DNA of 64,000 nt from Kaistella soli (GTDB taxonomy: Bacteria > Bacteroidota > Bacteroidia > Flavobacteriales > Weeksellaceae): positions 129,747 to 193,746 of the forward strand of contig NZ_JAHOPF010000004.1 of the NCBI RefSeq assembly GCF_019038595.1, given 5' to 3'. The notes below the pieces were generated by a model, which saw nothing but the letters and a program-made list of their open reading frames with translations, was not told the origin of the DNA and ran no database searches. Made by a program: the position numbers and the translations under genes. How positions within the stretch are numbered: the stretch's first letter is position 1; each line of letters starts with the position of its first letter. This document shows positions 16,943 through 26,084 of the stretch, piece by piece.

Positions 16943-19900
16943 TTACATATTTCTCCTGTACATTCCGCCAACTTCAAACAAGGCATTCGTGATTTGTCCC
17001 AAAGAACAGTATTTCACCGCATCCATCATCAGTTCAAAAAGATTTTCCTGATTAATAGCACCGTGCTGAAGCTGTTTTAAAGCATTTTCGGTGTTTGCTT
17101 CGTTTGCATTCTGGTAATTCTCAAGGTTTTTGATCTGCAGCTGTTTTTCCTCTTCTGTTGAACGGATGACTTCGCCCGGTAAAACTGTTGGTGAACCGTC
17201 TTTTCCGAGGAAAGTATTTACGCCGATGATCGGATATTCGCCGGTATGTTTCAGCCATTCGTAATGCATGGATTCTTCCTGAATTTTGGAACGCTGATAC
17301 ATGGTTTCCATGGCGCCGAGAACTCCGCCTCTTTCGGTGATTCTGTCGAATTCCGCATAAACTGCTTCTTCAACCAAATCCGTCAGTTCTTCAATAATAA
17401 ATGAACCTTGCAAAGGATTCTCGTTTTTCGCCAATCCTAATTCTTTATTAATAATCAGCTGAATGGCCATCGCTCTTCTTACAGACTCTTCCGTTGGTGT
17501 AGTAATCGCTTCGTCATAAGCATTGGTGTGAAGCGAGTTACAGTTATCATAGATCGCATACAAAGCCTGAAGCGAAGTTCTGATATCATTAAAATCGATT
17601 TCCTGAGCGTGAAGCGAACGGCCGGAAGTCTGAATGTGGTATTTCAGCATCTGGCTTCTTTCGTTGGCATTGTATTTTTCACGCATTGCTTTTGCCCAGA
17701 TTCTTCTCGCTACACGACCGATTACCGCATATTCCGGATCAATTCCGTTCGAGAAAAAGAAGGATAAATTCGGAGCGAAATCGTTGATATCCATTCCTCT
17801 TGACAGGTAATATTCCACATAAGTGAAACCGTTTGCAAGCGTAAATGCGAGTTGGGAGATCGGATTAGCGCCGGCTTCCGCAATATGATATCCGGAAATA
17901 GAAACCGAATAGAAGTTTCTCACTTTTTCTTTGATGAAATATTCCTGTACATCGCCCATCAGCCTCAAAGCAAATTCCGTGGAGAAAATACAGGTGTTCT
18001 GCGCCTGGTCTTCTTTTAAAATATCTGCCTGAACGGTTCCGCGGACTGTCGCGATGGTTTCCGCTTTAATTTTTGCGTAAACATCAGCATCAAGAATTTC
18101 ATCACCCGTCAAACCGAGCAATTTTAAACCTAAACCATTATTGGAAGGCGGAAGTTCTCCGCTGTAAGTCGGACGGTGAAGTCCTTTATCATCAAATTTC
18201 TGTTTTAAAGCAGCTTCTACTTTATCCCAAAGATTATTTTCTGCGATATATTTCTCACAGTTCTGATCGATGGCGGCATTCATGAAAAATGCAAGCAGCA
18301 TTGGCGCCGGACCGTTAATCGTCATCGAAACTGAAGTCATCGCATTAACCAAATCAAAACCTGAATAGAGTTTTTTGGCATCATCCAAAGTGGCAATAGA
18401 AACTCCGGCATTACCGATTTTCCCGTAAATATCGGGTGGAAACGCTGGATCCTGACCGTAAAGCGTTACGGAATCGAAAGCAGTAGAAAGTCTTTTCGCG
18501 TCCATATCTGCCGAAACATAATGGAATCTTCTGTTAGTTCTTTCCGGTCCGCCTTCACCGGCAAACATTCTTGTCGGGTCTTCACCGGTTCTTTTAAAAG
18601 GGTAAATTCCCGCAGTGAACGGAAATGCACCCGGAACATTTTCCTGACCTTTCCATCTGATCAAATCGCCCCAATCCTGAAATTTAGGTAAAGATATTTT
18701 TGGAATCTGTAAATGGGAAAGAGATTCCGATTTAGTCTGCACTTTTATTTCCTTTCCGCGAACAAGATATATATATTCATCGGCTTCGTGTCTCAATTTG
18801 AAACTGTGCCAACCATTAAGAAATTCAAGATTTTCGTGACTGAGATCTTTTTTAATGCTCTCGTATCTTTTTTCGATGATCTGCTGTGAATTTGCATCGT
18901 CTTCCAGAATATTTTTTGCCCCCTGAAGCTGATATAATTTTTGCGCAGTCAGAGCCTGATCAACCACTTCTTTATCATAAGCGCGGTTGGTTTCCACGAT
19001 TTCCGACAGATAACGCACTCTTTTCGGTGGAATAATGGTGGTTTCCTCGGAAACATTCTGCTCGATATATCCGCTCAGATTTAATCCGTCGAACTTTTCA
19101 TTTACTTTTTTAATTAATTCATTATAAAGTTCAGTCGTTCCCCAATCGTTGAACTGGCTTGCTTTCGTCGAGTAAACCGGCATTTCTTCCAAAGGCTGCT
19201 CGAACAGCAGATGATTTCTCTGAAACTGTTTTTTTACCGCCTGCAAAGCGTCCAAAGCGCCCCGTTTGTCGGATTTATTTAAAGCTACCAAATCTGCATA
19301 ATCGAGCATATCGATTTTCTCCAGCTGCGTTGACGCGCCATATTCCGGAGTCATAACGTACATTGAAACATCAGCAATATCGGTAATTTCGGAACCTGAC
19401 TGACCAATTCCGGAAGTTTCCAGAACAATGACATCGGGTTTTGCAATTTTTAAAATATTTAACGCGGAATGAATGTGCGGAGAAACCGAAACATTGTTCT
19501 CACGCGTTGCCATCGAACGCATATAAACACGGGGATCGTTGATAGAATTCATACGGATTCTGTCGCCCAAAAGCGCACCGCCTGTTTTTTTCTTGGAAGG
19601 ATCGATAGAAATGATCGCAATTTTCTTTTCCGGATTGGAACGGATAAATCTTCTTACCAGTTCGTCCGTTAATGAAGATTTTCCTGCACCGCCGGTTCCG
19701 GTAATCCCGATGATCGGAATGGTGGAATCTTTCGCTCTTTCATCGATTTCTTTTACTAAATCTGGCTTTGTTTCGGAAAAGTTTTCAACAGCAGAAATCA
19801 CTTCAGCGATAGATTTTGAATCTTCAAAACTGATTTTGTCCAAATCTGCAACGCTGATATTTTCACCGGTTGCATAATCTGATTTGTTTACCAAGTCGTC

Positions 19901-20305
19901 AATCATCCCCTGCAGACCAAGCTCGCGGCCGTCATCAGGAGAATAAATTCTCGTTACGCCGTAATCCATCAAATCTTTGATTTCCTCGGGAAGGATTACA
20001 CCGCCGCCGCCGCCAAAAATTTTGATGTGCGAAGCATTTTTCTCCTTTAAAAGATCATAAATGTATTTGAAATACTCGTTGTGACCGCCCTGATAAGAGG
20101 TTAAAGCAATTGCATTGGCGTCTTCCTGCACCGCGCAGTTCACCACTTCTTCAGCAGATTTGTCGTGTCCGAGGTGAATGACTTCTACACCAGTTCCCTG
20201 GATGACGCGGCGCATGATATTGATTGCAGCATCGTGTCCGTCGAATAATGCGGCGGCGGTAACGATACGGATTTTGTTTTTTGGAGAATATTTTTGGGTT
20301 TCCAT
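16943..20305 (-). CDS. icmF: Fused isobutyryl-CoA mutase IcmF (B12-binding + G-protein chaperone + mutase)
   Basis: An adenosylcobalamin enzyme that interconverts isobutyryl-CoA and n-butyryl-CoA and, in characterised relatives, related branched acyl-CoAs. The 1120-residue order is diagnostic: N-terminal B12 domain (FDGHDAA with His24; GGGGGVI loop), a MeaB/MeaI-type P-loop GTPase (GTGGAGKS at 203-210, then [17 protein letters not shown]), a linker, and the acyl-CoA mutase TIM barrel ([34 protein letters not shown]). The Phe in RMFAGEG and the Gln in [11 protein letters not shown] follow the IcmF and not the methylmalonyl-CoA mutase pattern. I use the ATG at 20305; a TTG eight codons earlier is open but unneeded. 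Confidence 0.93.
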   Translation of the reverse strand: METQKYSPKNKIRIVTAAALFDGHDAAINIMRRVIQGTGVEVIHLGHDKSAEEVVNCAVQEDANAIALTSYQGGHNEYFKYIYDLLKEKNASHIKIFGGGGGVILPEEIKDLMDYGVTRIYSPDDGRELGLQGMIDDLVNKSDYATGENISVADLDKISFEDSKSIAEVISAVENFSETKPDLVKEIDERAKDSTIPIIGITGTGGAGKSSLTDELVRRFIRSNPEKKIAIISIDPSKKKTGGALLGDRIRMNSINDPRVYMRSMATRENNVSVSPHIHSALNILKIAKPDVIVLETSGIGQSGSEITDIADVSMYVMTPEYGASTQLEKIDMLDYADLVALNKSDKRGALDALQAVKKQFQRNHLLFEQPLEEMPVYSTKASQFNDWGTTELYNELIKKVNEKFDGLNLSGYIEQNVSEETTIIPPKRVRYLSEIVETNRAYDKEVVDQALTAQKLYQLQGAKNILEDDANSQQIIEKRYESIKKDLSHENLEFLNGWHSFKLRHEADEYIYLVRGKEIKVQTKSESLSHLQIPKISLPKFQDWGDLIRWKGQENVPGAFPFTAGIYPFKRTGEDPTRMFAGEGGPERTNRRFHYVSADMDAKRLSTAFDSVTLYGQDPAFPPDIYGKIGNAGVSIATLDDAKKLYSGFDLVNAMTSVSMTINGPAPMLLAFFMNAAIDQNCEKYIAENNLWDKVEAALKQKFDDKGLHRPTYSGELPPSNNGLGLKLLGLTGDEILDADVYAKIKAETIATVRGTVQADILKEDQAQNTCIFSTEFALRLMGDVQEYFIKEKVRNFYSVSISGYHIAEAGANPISQLAFTLANGFTYVEYYLSRGMDINDFAPNLSFFFSNGIDPEYAVIGRVARRIWAKAMREKYNANERSQMLKYHIQTSGRSLHAQEIDFNDIRTSLQALYAIYDNCNSLHTNAYDEAITTPTEESVRRAMAIQLIINKELGLAKNENPLQGSFIIEELTDLVEEAVYAEFDRITERGGVLGAMETMYQRSKIQEESMHYEWLKHTGEYPIIGVNTFLGKDGSPTVLPGEVIRSTEEEKQLQIKNLENYQNANEANTENALKQLQHGAINQENLFELMMDAVKYCSLGQITNALFEVGGMYRRNM

Positions 20306-20487
20306 AATTGAATTTTCGATAGTTTTCAAATATAATCAATTCTTAAAAAATAAAAATACGCTTATATACCTATGATTGATAAGGGATTAAATAAATCAGA
20401 GTTTGCAGAAGAACCCCACTTTTTTCGCAGCCTTTATAAATTATGGAGAAAATCATTAAAACTTATGTGTTACTCTATATAAATAAG

Positions 20488-20517
20488 TTGGTTTCAAATT
20501 TTTAATCTTTATTTTTG
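20488..20517 (+). promoter_or_regulatory. Bacteroidota-type promoter for the small membrane protein
   Basis: TTG at 20488-20490 and TATTTTTG at 20510-20517 are separated by exactly 19 bp, matching TTTG-N19-TAnnTTTG. The ATG follows 15 bp after the -7 box, giving a very short leader. Confidence 0.7.
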
Positions 20518-20532
20518 CGGAAATAAAATTTT

Positions 20533-20865
20533 ATGCAGCGCGCGATTATCTATTTTTTAGCCGGAACCTTGATTAGTTTTCTTCTGAATTATTTTTTTTT
20601 GGGAAGTCAGGGTTGGGCGCTGGATCTGTATTATGGTTTTGCTTTCGGTGCTGCATGGGGAATGGCTTATTTTCTTGATGATGAGAAATTTACCTTACCT
20701 CAGAAGTTGGGAACTTCTTTTATCGGAATGGCGGTTCTGGTTGTTATAGGAATTTTCCTCTTTGATTTGGAGAAAGCGGTGCCTTCTGTTATTAAATTTG
20801 CGATGGTTTTTGTCGCTTACTATCTGCTTGCGAGTTTCAAAAGCTCTAAATCTTTAAGAAAATAG
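20533..20865 (+). CDS. Small integral membrane protein, unknown function
   Basis: A 110-residue protein with four hydrophobic segments (AIIYFLAGTLISFLLNYFFLG, LYYGFAFGAAWGMAYFL, FIGMAVLVVIGIFLF, VIKFAMVFVAYYLLASF) and a basic C-terminus. I recognise no family. It stands alone between the icmF upstream region and the ribosomal rplM promoter, with its own promoter at 20488-20517. Confidence 0.7.
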   Translation: MQRAIIYFLAGTLISFLLNYFFLGSQGWALDLYYGFAFGAAWGMAYFLDDEKFTLPQKLGTSFIGMAVLVVIGIFLFDLEKAVPSVIKFAMVFVAYYLLASFKSSKSLRK

Positions 20866-20981
20866 CAAAAATTAGATTTGATTTCATGCTTTTAATGATT
20901 TAAAAATCATAAATAAAAACGTCAGATTCAGATCCTTACCATAATCTTTCTTAAAATATTTTCTCTTTCAAAAAAAATCTT

Positions 20982-20989
20982 TACCTTTG
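20982..20989 (+). promoter_or_regulatory. Putative -7 box of the rplM-rpsI(-rpsB) transcript
   Basis: TACCTTTG fits TAnnTTTG, followed by the CAC-type start region seen in strong Bacteroidota promoters. Transcription would start near 20996, just before the AGGGGAAAA element upstream of the first ATG. Confidence 0.6.
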
Positions 20990-21036
20990 CACACCCTTTT
21001 TAGGGGAAAATTATGTTTAACCGTAAACGAAAAAGT

Positions 21037-21492
21037 GTGAATACATTAAGTTACAAAACCGTTTCAGCTAACAAAGCTACCGCTAATAAAGAATGGGTTG
21101 TGGTAGACGCTGAAGGACAACCGTTAGGAAGACTAGCTTCTAAGGTTGCAAAGATTTTGAGAGGAAAGCACAAAACGAATTTTACGCCTCACGCAGACTG
21201 CGGAGACAACGTAATCGTTTTGAATGCTGGGAAAGTAACCCTTTCCGGGAACAAGTGGGCTGACAAGACTTACATTTGGCATACTGGGTATCCAGGAGGT
21301 CAAAAGTCAATGACTGCTCTTGAACTTCAGAAAAAAGATTCTTTAAAAGTATTGGAAAAATCTGTAAAAGGTATGCTTCCAAAAAACAGATTGGGATCTC
21401 AGTTATTCAGCAACCTTTATTTATATGAAGGAACTGAACACAAACATGAAGCTCAACAGCCAAAAGTTATTAATATTAACGAATTCAAATAA
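21037..21492 (+). CDS. rplM: 50S ribosomal protein L13
   Basis: Large-subunit protein L13, 151 residues from the chosen GTG at 21037, whose product ([12 protein letters not shown]...) has the length and start that I recall for Flavobacteriia L13. An in-frame ATG at 21013, preceded by a purine-rich AGGGGAAAA, would add eight residues of a basic leader, and translation from either is possible. Family motifs include [29 protein letters not shown] and [10 protein letters not shown]. It is the first gene of rplM-rpsI and is directly behind a strong promoter. Confidence 0.93.
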   Translation: MNTLSYKTVSANKATANKEWVVVDAEGQPLGRLASKVAKILRGKHKTNFTPHADCGDNVIVLNAGKVTLSGNKWADKTYIWHTGYPGGQKSMTALELQKKDSLKVLEKSVKGMLPKNRLGSQLFSNLYLYEGTEHKHEAQQPKVININEFK

Positions 21493-21497
21493 TTAAT

Positions 21498-21884
21498 ATG
21501 TCAATAGTTCATAAAATCGGAAGAAGAAAAACTTCTGTTGCAAGAGTTTACGTGAGACCAGGTTCTGGTGTAATCACGATTAACAAAAAGGATTCTAAAG
21601 ACTATTTTGGTACTGATGTATTGGTTTACAAAATCAATCAGCCATTTTTGTTGACAGAAACTGTAGGTCAGTATGACGTAACAGTGAACGTTTTCGGAGG
21701 CGGAATTACAGGTCAGGCTGAAGCGATCAGATTAGGTCTTTCAAGAGCAATGTGCGAAATCAACGAAGAATTCAGATTATTGCTTAAGCCACACGGTTTG
21801 CTTACAAGAGATGCAAGAATGGTGGAGAGAAAGAAACCAGGTCAGAAGAAAGCAAGAAAGAGATTCCAGTTCTCAAAACGTTAA
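21498..21884 (+). CDS. rpsI: 30S ribosomal protein S9
   Basis: 128 residues; small-subunit protein whose C-terminal tail reaches the P-site tRNA. Motifs: [67 protein letters not shown]-type basic end (terminal Lys-Arg conserved). It begins 5 bp after rplM, the usual rplM-rpsI pair. Confidence 0.97.
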   Translation: MSIVHKIGRRKTSVARVYVRPGSGVITINKKDSKDYFGTDVLVYKINQPFLLTETVGQYDVTVNVFGGGITGQAEAIRLGLSRAMCEINEEFRLLLKPHGLLTRDARMVERKKPGQKKARKRFQFSKR

Positions 21885-21891
21885 TTCAAAA

Positions 21892-21957
21892 GATTCAAGA
21901 CACGAGACGCAGGATTCAGGATGTTTTTCAGAAATCTTGGTTCCCGGTTCTTGGCTC
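21892..21957. repeat. Two heptanucleotide-repeat tracts in opposite orientation between rpsI and rpsB
   Basis: Plus-strand heptads GATTCAA, GACACGA, GACGCAG, GATTCAG run without gap at 21892-21919. At 21934-21957 the minus strand reads GAGCCAA, GAACCGG, GAACCAA, GAT in the same phase. Both tracts follow GAnnCnn. The 182-bp spacer 21885-22066 holds no gene. A similar tract lies in the rpsK-rpsD spacer. Confidence 0.7.
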
Positions 21958-22066
21958 TATTATCTAATCAAAATGCCCCGTTTAGTTTAGCACCCAAACT
22001 CTTCTCCCATCTAAAGAAAAGTTGATTGCGAAAAAGCGGAACGTAAACTAAAAACAAAAAAGCGAC

Positions 22067-22834
22067 ATGGCAAAAGCAAATGTTAAAGACCTTTTAGAGG
22101 CAGGTGTACACTTCGGTCACATGACCAGAAAGTGGAATCCAAATATGGCTCCATACATTTTCATGGAGAAAAACGGTATTCACATTGTAGACTTACATAA
22201 AACAGCTGTAAAATTGGACGAAGCGTGCAGCGCTTTGGAAAAAATTACTTCTGCAGGCAAAAAAGTTCTTTTCGTGGCTACAAAGAAACAAGCGAAAGAA
22301 GTAGTTGCAAAATATGCAGCTGAACTTAATATGCCTTATATTACTGAAAGATGGCCAGGCGGAATGTTAACAAACTTTGTTACGATCCGTAAAGCTGTTA
22401 AGAAAATGAACCACATTGATAAAATGAAGAAAGACGGAACTTTCGAAACTTTATCTAAAAAAGAAAGACTTCAGGTTGACCGTCAGCGTGCTAATCTTGA
22501 GAAAAACTTAGGTTCAATCTCTGACATGGTACGTCTTCCTTCAGCAATTTTTGTTGTTGATATTATGAAAGAACACATCGCAGTAACTGAAGCTAAAAAA
22601 TTGGGTATTCCTGTATTCGCTATCGTTGATACGAACTCAGATCCAAGAAAAGTAGATTTCGTTATTCCAGGAAATGATGATGCTTCTAAATCTATCGATA
22701 TGATCCTTAGCGTAGTTTCGGGTTCTATCAAAGACGGATTATCTCAAAGAAAAGCAGACAAAGAAAAATCTAAAGAAGAAGGAGAAAAAGTATCAGCTGA
22801 TGCTGATGCAGATTTCGATGCAGCTGCAGAATAA
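22067..22834 (+). CDS. rpsB: 30S ribosomal protein S2
   Basis: 255 residues. Motifs: LLEAGVHFGHMTRKWNPNM, IVDLHKT, ITERWPGGMLTNF, and PVFAIVDTNSDP. The C-terminal about 25 residues are acidic/Ala-rich (EKVSADADADFDAAAE), a common Bacteroidota tail. A strong terminator follows 19 bp later; the elongation factor Ts gene, the usual downstream partner of rpsB, is not present here. Confidence 0.97.
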   Translation: MAKANVKDLLEAGVHFGHMTRKWNPNMAPYIFMEKNGIHIVDLHKTAVKLDEACSALEKITSAGKKVLFVATKKQAKEVVAKYAAELNMPYITERWPGGMLTNFVTIRKAVKKMNHIDKMKKDGTFETLSKKERLQVDRQRANLEKNLGSISDMVRLPSAIFVVDIMKEHIAVTEAKKLGIPVFAIVDTNSDPRKVDFVIPGNDDASKSIDMILSVVSGSIKDGLSQRKADKEKSKEEGEKVSADADADFDAAAE

Positions 22835-22852
22835 GATTTTATCTTAGCTATA

Positions 22853-22888
22853 GAAAAAAGGTTCAGAAAATTTCTGAACCTTTTTTTG
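22853..22888 (+). terminator. Intrinsic terminator after rpsB
   Basis: Perfect stem GGTTCAGAA / TTCTGAACC extended by A/T pairs, a 3-nt loop and seven Ts. Confidence 0.92.
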
Positions 22889-22941
22889 TTTCAAATTTTA
22901 ATTAAATAATGCTTTCAACTAAATCCTGAATGTATCCGTAT

Positions 22942-22976
22942 AAAAAAACCGGAGCGCCACTGACGTTCCGGTTTTA
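22942..22976 (-). terminator. Intrinsic terminator for the minus-strand gene at 23020
   Basis: Stem AAAACCGGA / TCCGGTTTT (written for the plus strand with a 12-nt loop); on the minus strand the hairpin ends in a run of Ts. Confidence 0.8.
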
Positions 22977-23019
22977 TTTTTTTTATAACTTCTGCGATAG
23001 CTTCAGTTTAAATCACGCA

Positions 23020-23667
23020 TTAATTGGAAGCTCCTGCCACCGTCTTTGAATAGTTCCTTGGCGATGAATTATTATTCAGTGTAACCAGCATATTCTTGCC
23101 GATACTTTTTGATGAAGAATATTTTCCGTCGCAGGCATTGCCGGTAAGCAGATACTCCCCTTTTTTCAGAACCACAGAGTTTTCTCCGCGTGCAGGAACC
23201 GCAAGGTTATAGGATTCCTTTCCTTTAATTCTAATAATCATGTTACAATCCAGATTATTCTGTACCAACAGAATGGCGTCTTTATTTGCGACATCATTAT
23301 CAAACAGCTGATTGAGCAGCTTTACTGTTTTTTCTTTGTGAGCACCTGAATTTTCAGACATCAGTCTTCTGTACTCTTCCGCTTCCTCATTATCTTTTCC
23401 ATTACCGAAGCCCGAGGGAACAGCATTGGAAGAAGATTTAGACGGAATATAAGCCGTTTTTTCAAATTTCGAACCCTGTACGGGCGAATTTCTGAGAGTG
23501 GCTAATCTGGGCTTCAGAACGCTCCGTCTTGGATCATCTGGATGAGCCATCTTCAGGAAGCTTTCAATTTCTTTAATGTTTGTACTTTTTAAGATATCCC
23601 TGTTATCTTTTTGCGCAGCGAGGGAAACGCAGCTTACTGCCGCGAGCATAAGAAATGTTTTTTTCAT
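23020..23667 (-). CDS. Secreted DUF6759-like protein (copy 2 of 3)
   Basis: A 215-residue protein of unknown function with a signal peptide (LMLAAVSCVSLAAQ). Residues about 25-55 hold the module DILKSTNIKEIESFL ... MAHPDDPRRSVLKPRL, nearly identical in layout to the copy at 24443. The C-terminal domain contains EEYRRLMSENSGAHKEKTVK, LFDND, then DCNMIIRI, YNLAVPARGEN, KKGEYLL and a final Cys/Gly/Lys/Tyr motif (ACDGKYSSSKS). The two cysteines of this domain (in DCN and ACDG) are retained in all three copies and could form a disulfide. It is 16 bp downstream of trmB on the same strand. Confidence 0.82.
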   Translation of the reverse strand: MKKTFLMLAAVSCVSLAAQKDNRDILKSTNIKEIESFLKMAHPDDPRRSVLKPRLATLRNSPVQGSKFEKTAYIPSKSSSNAVPSGFGNGKDNEEAEEYRRLMSENSGAHKEKTVKLLNQLFDNDVANKDAILLVQNNLDCNMIIRIKGKESYNLAVPARGENSVVLKKGEYLLTGNACDGKYSSSKSIGKNMLVTLNNNSSPRNYSKTVAGASN

Positions 23668-23683
23668 TAATAAAAAACAGTAA

Positions 23684-24361
23684 TTACTTGATTTTAAATT
23701 TAATATAGGTAATCGTTTTGCCTTTCGCTGAGAATAATCCCTCGTAATAAGTTTTTATTTCTCTTAAAAGCGGAGTTCCCGGTTCGTATTCCGGCGCTCC
23801 GTAAATGTCGTGATGGGCAGAAAGTATCTCGTGGCCTTGCCCCTGAAGCAATCCCAAAGTATAACCATGCAGAAATTCTGAATCGGTTTTTAAATGAATA
23901 ATTCCGTCTTTTTTCAGAATCTTCCGGTAACGGTCCAGAAATTCCGGATGAGTCATTCTGTGTTTTGTTCTTCGGTATTTTATCTGGGGATCGGGGAAGG
24001 TAATCCAAATCTCATCCACTTCATCTTTATCAAAAAAACAGTCAACCAGCTCGATCTGTGTTCTCAGGAAAGCTACATTATCCAGGTTTTTTTCTGCAGC
24101 CTCCTTTGCACCGAACCAAAATCTGGCGCCTTTAATATCAATACCGATAAAGTTTTTTTCAGGAAAAGATTTCGCCAGTCCTACAGAGTACTCTCCTTTT
24201 CCGCAACCCAATTCTAAAACAATAGGGTTTTGGTTTTTAAAGACTTCGGATCTCCATTTTCCTTTTAAGTGATAATTGTCGAGTGCCTCTTCTCTCGTTG
24301 GCTGAAATACATTCGGAAGTGTCTTGTTTTCGGCAAATCTTGCCAGTTTATTTTTACCCAT
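23684..24361 (-). CDS. trmB: tRNA (guanine-N7-)-methyltransferase
   Basis: Methylates G46 of the variable loop of tRNAs with S-adenosylmethionine. 225 residues from the ATG at 24361 (a TTG four codons earlier is open). The SAM-binding motif is LELGCGKGEYSVGLA, followed by FIGIDIKGAR, the WITFPDPQIKYRRTKHR substrate region, and HLKTDSEFLHGYT. It sits between two members of the DUF6759-like family and is probably co-transcribed with the one downstream. Confidence 0.95.
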   Translation of the reverse strand: MGKNKLARFAENKTLPNVFQPTREEALDNYHLKGKWRSEVFKNQNPIVLELGCGKGEYSVGLAKSFPEKNFIGIDIKGARFWFGAKEAAEKNLDNVAFLRTQIELVDCFFDKDEVDEIWITFPDPQIKYRRTKHRMTHPEFLDRYRKILKKDGIIHLKTDSEFLHGYTLGLLQGQGHEILSAHHDIYGAPEYEPGTPLLREIKTYYEGLFSAKGKTITYIKFKIK

Positions 24362-24442
24362 TTCTCTAATCAAAAACGTGCAAAATTAATTAAAATTGTA
24401 CACTTAGTGAATATTTTTTTTAAATTAAAATTATTGAAGCTG

Positions 24443-25210
24443 CTATTCGCCCAGCGCAACCATTATTGCTTTCTGCACGGTCTTCTGTGAAGCGTACTGC
24501 GCACCACAAAGCAGGCTGGAGAAAAGATAATCACCTTTCGCTACCACAATGGTATTATCTGCCCGTGCCGGTATCGCAAGACGGTATTTTGTATTGCCAA
24601 CACCTTCTATTCTCATGATGATGTTGCAGTCTGATTTATTTTCAATCATTACAATACTTTCCTTGCTGTTGGGATCATTATCGAAGAGCGAATTGAGGAT
24701 TTTCACCGTATTGTTTTTATGCTCCACAGGATTTACAGACATTAGGAGCTTAAACTCTTCTTCCTCCGGATTGTCAGCAATTTTTGGTCCTGAGACGTTG
24801 GAGTTACCCGCTGCAGTTCCGTAAGATTTGGTGACATACGTTTTACCTTTTGTTTGAAGCTCTTCTTTAAATTTTGCAATCTGTTTCTGTTTAATAATTT
24901 CGTTCATTTCCTCAAAACTGATCCGTGTGGAAGGTTTTCGGCGCAGCAGTGCTAATTTTTCCTGAAAGTCTTTTACCCGCTGATCTGCAGGATGTGCGTT
25001 CTGTATATATTCTTTAAGCATTTTGATCAGTCTGGGTTTCAGTACCGATCTTTTGGGCTCATCAGGGTGGGCTGTACGCAGAAAAGCATCGATTTCATAA
25101 ATATTGGTGCTGCGCAGAATATTTGAATAATCCTTACCTTTCTGCTGTGCCGGAAAGTTGCAGCAAAGACAAAGACATATGAAATACAAAGCATTTTTAA
25201 GAGTGCTCAT
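24443..25210 (-). CDS. Secreted DUF6759-like protein (copy 3 of 3)
   Basis: 255 residues from the ATG at 25210, which opens a Cys-rich signal (LYFICLCLCCNFPAQQ); a GTG 13 codons earlier is open but spoils the signal. The N-terminal module NILRSTNIYEIDAFLRTAHP ... RSVLKPRL matches copy 2; an inserted Lys/Glu-rich stretch follows (about residues 65-120). The C-terminal domain has EEFKLLMSVNPVEHKNNTVK, LFDNDPNSKES, DCNIIMRIEG, YRLAIPARADN, AKGDYLF and LLCGAQYASQK. Its function is unknown. It is transcribed toward trmB, 81 bp away. Confidence 0.82.
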   Translation of the reverse strand: MSTLKNALYFICLCLCCNFPAQQKGKDYSNILRSTNIYEIDAFLRTAHPDEPKRSVLKPRLIKMLKEYIQNAHPADQRVKDFQEKLALLRRKPSTRISFEEMNEIIKQKQIAKFKEELQTKGKTYVTKSYGTAAGNSNVSGPKIADNPEEEEFKLLMSVNPVEHKNNTVKILNSLFDNDPNSKESIVMIENKSDCNIIMRIEGVGNTKYRLAIPARADNTIVVAKGDYLFSSLLCGAQYASQKTVQKAIMVALGE

Positions 25211-25292
25211 TCCAATAAATTTAAGAATAATTAATTCCTGCAACCCCACTTTAAAACAAGGATAACATGCAGAGAATCAAAGATAAATAAAT

Positions 25293-26084
25293 TTATTTTA
25301 CGTTATCTGTTAAATGTGAATTTTTAAGGCGGCGCTGGTAAATGGGAAGATATTTCTCGATGTATACTGCCACTGCTTCATAATTATTATTCTGAATGTA
25401 AGGATATAAATTTTCCGAAGTATAAATAAACTGCAGGAAATTATCGATGAAGTTTGCAGGAATTTTTAAATTGGTAAAGTACTCCGTTCCGTAATAATTC
25501 CGGATTCCCGTTACTGTAGCGTTCATTTTTTCATACTGGTTCGCCCTTTCCTTCTTTTTCCTTTCGCCCGAAAGGATGTCGTAGATACTCTCCAAACTGA
25601 AAGTAAGCCCGCCGCCGGATAAGCCTGCAACAGGAAGCTGCGGCGAAGTGCCATCCCCTTTCGGAGCCGGAAGACCAATCATTTTCTGCAGTGCAAGTGT
25701 TTTTTCGCCTGTCTTTAATGAACTTACATCTTTTCTTAAATTTCCGGTAGGTTTAAATTTGCTGATCACCACTTCCTGAATATCGTAATAGGCAATCTTC
25801 AGTTCTACGAAATTACTGGGGTTCTGCAGGTCATCTGCGCTTACCGTAACATCTTTCCTGTCGGTAACAATTGAAGTGAACCGGATGACGTCGCCAGGTT
25901 TCGCAGGGATCTTAAAAGCACCAAAATAATCGGTATAAACCGTACTCTGAGAGGTAAGGTTGGTCACATAAACCTGATTGAGGTAATATACAGAATTGTC
26001 TCTGATAATAATTTCCCCGGAAAAAAACTGAGCCTTAGCCTGCGTTAAAATAAAGAATGTGGCGAGCAGAAAAAATCTTTTCAT
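25293..26084 (-). CDS. Secreted protein with carboxypeptidase-regulatory-like (CarboxypepD_reg) N-terminal domain
   Basis: A 263-residue exported protein (signal LLATFFILTQAKAQ). Residues about 20-105 form a CarboxypepD_reg-like beta sandwich: GEIIIRDNSVYYLNQVYVTNL, TYTDYFGAFKIPAKPGDVIRFTS, then VVISKFKPTG. The rest is alpha-helical with a Gly-rich linker (LPVAGLSGGGL) and two helices with many Asn/Tyr/Lys. In this phylum the N-terminal domain often occurs on proteins of the cell envelope; no TonB-receptor or peptidase domain follows here. Confidence 0.82.
   Translation of the reverse strand: MKRFFLLATFFILTQAKAQFFSGEIIIRDNSVYYLNQVYVTNLTSQSTVYTDYFGAFKIPAKPGDVIRFTSIVTDRKDVTVSADDLQNPSNFVELKIAYYDIQEVVISKFKPTGNLRKDVSSLKTGEKTLALQKMIGLPAPKGDGTSPQLPVAGLSGGGLTFSLESIYDILSGERKKKERANQYEKMNATVTGIRNYYGTEYFTNLKIPANFIDNFLQFIYTSENLYPYIQNNNYEAVAVYIEKYLPIYQRRLKNSHLTDNVK

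Noticed and set aside
20306-20329. TTG start eight codons upstream of the icmF ATG
   Set aside because: The ATG at 20305 fits the family's N-terminus; the same reasoning was used for trmB, rlmD, lpxB, the DUF6759-like gene at 24443 and the 56244 lipoprotein.
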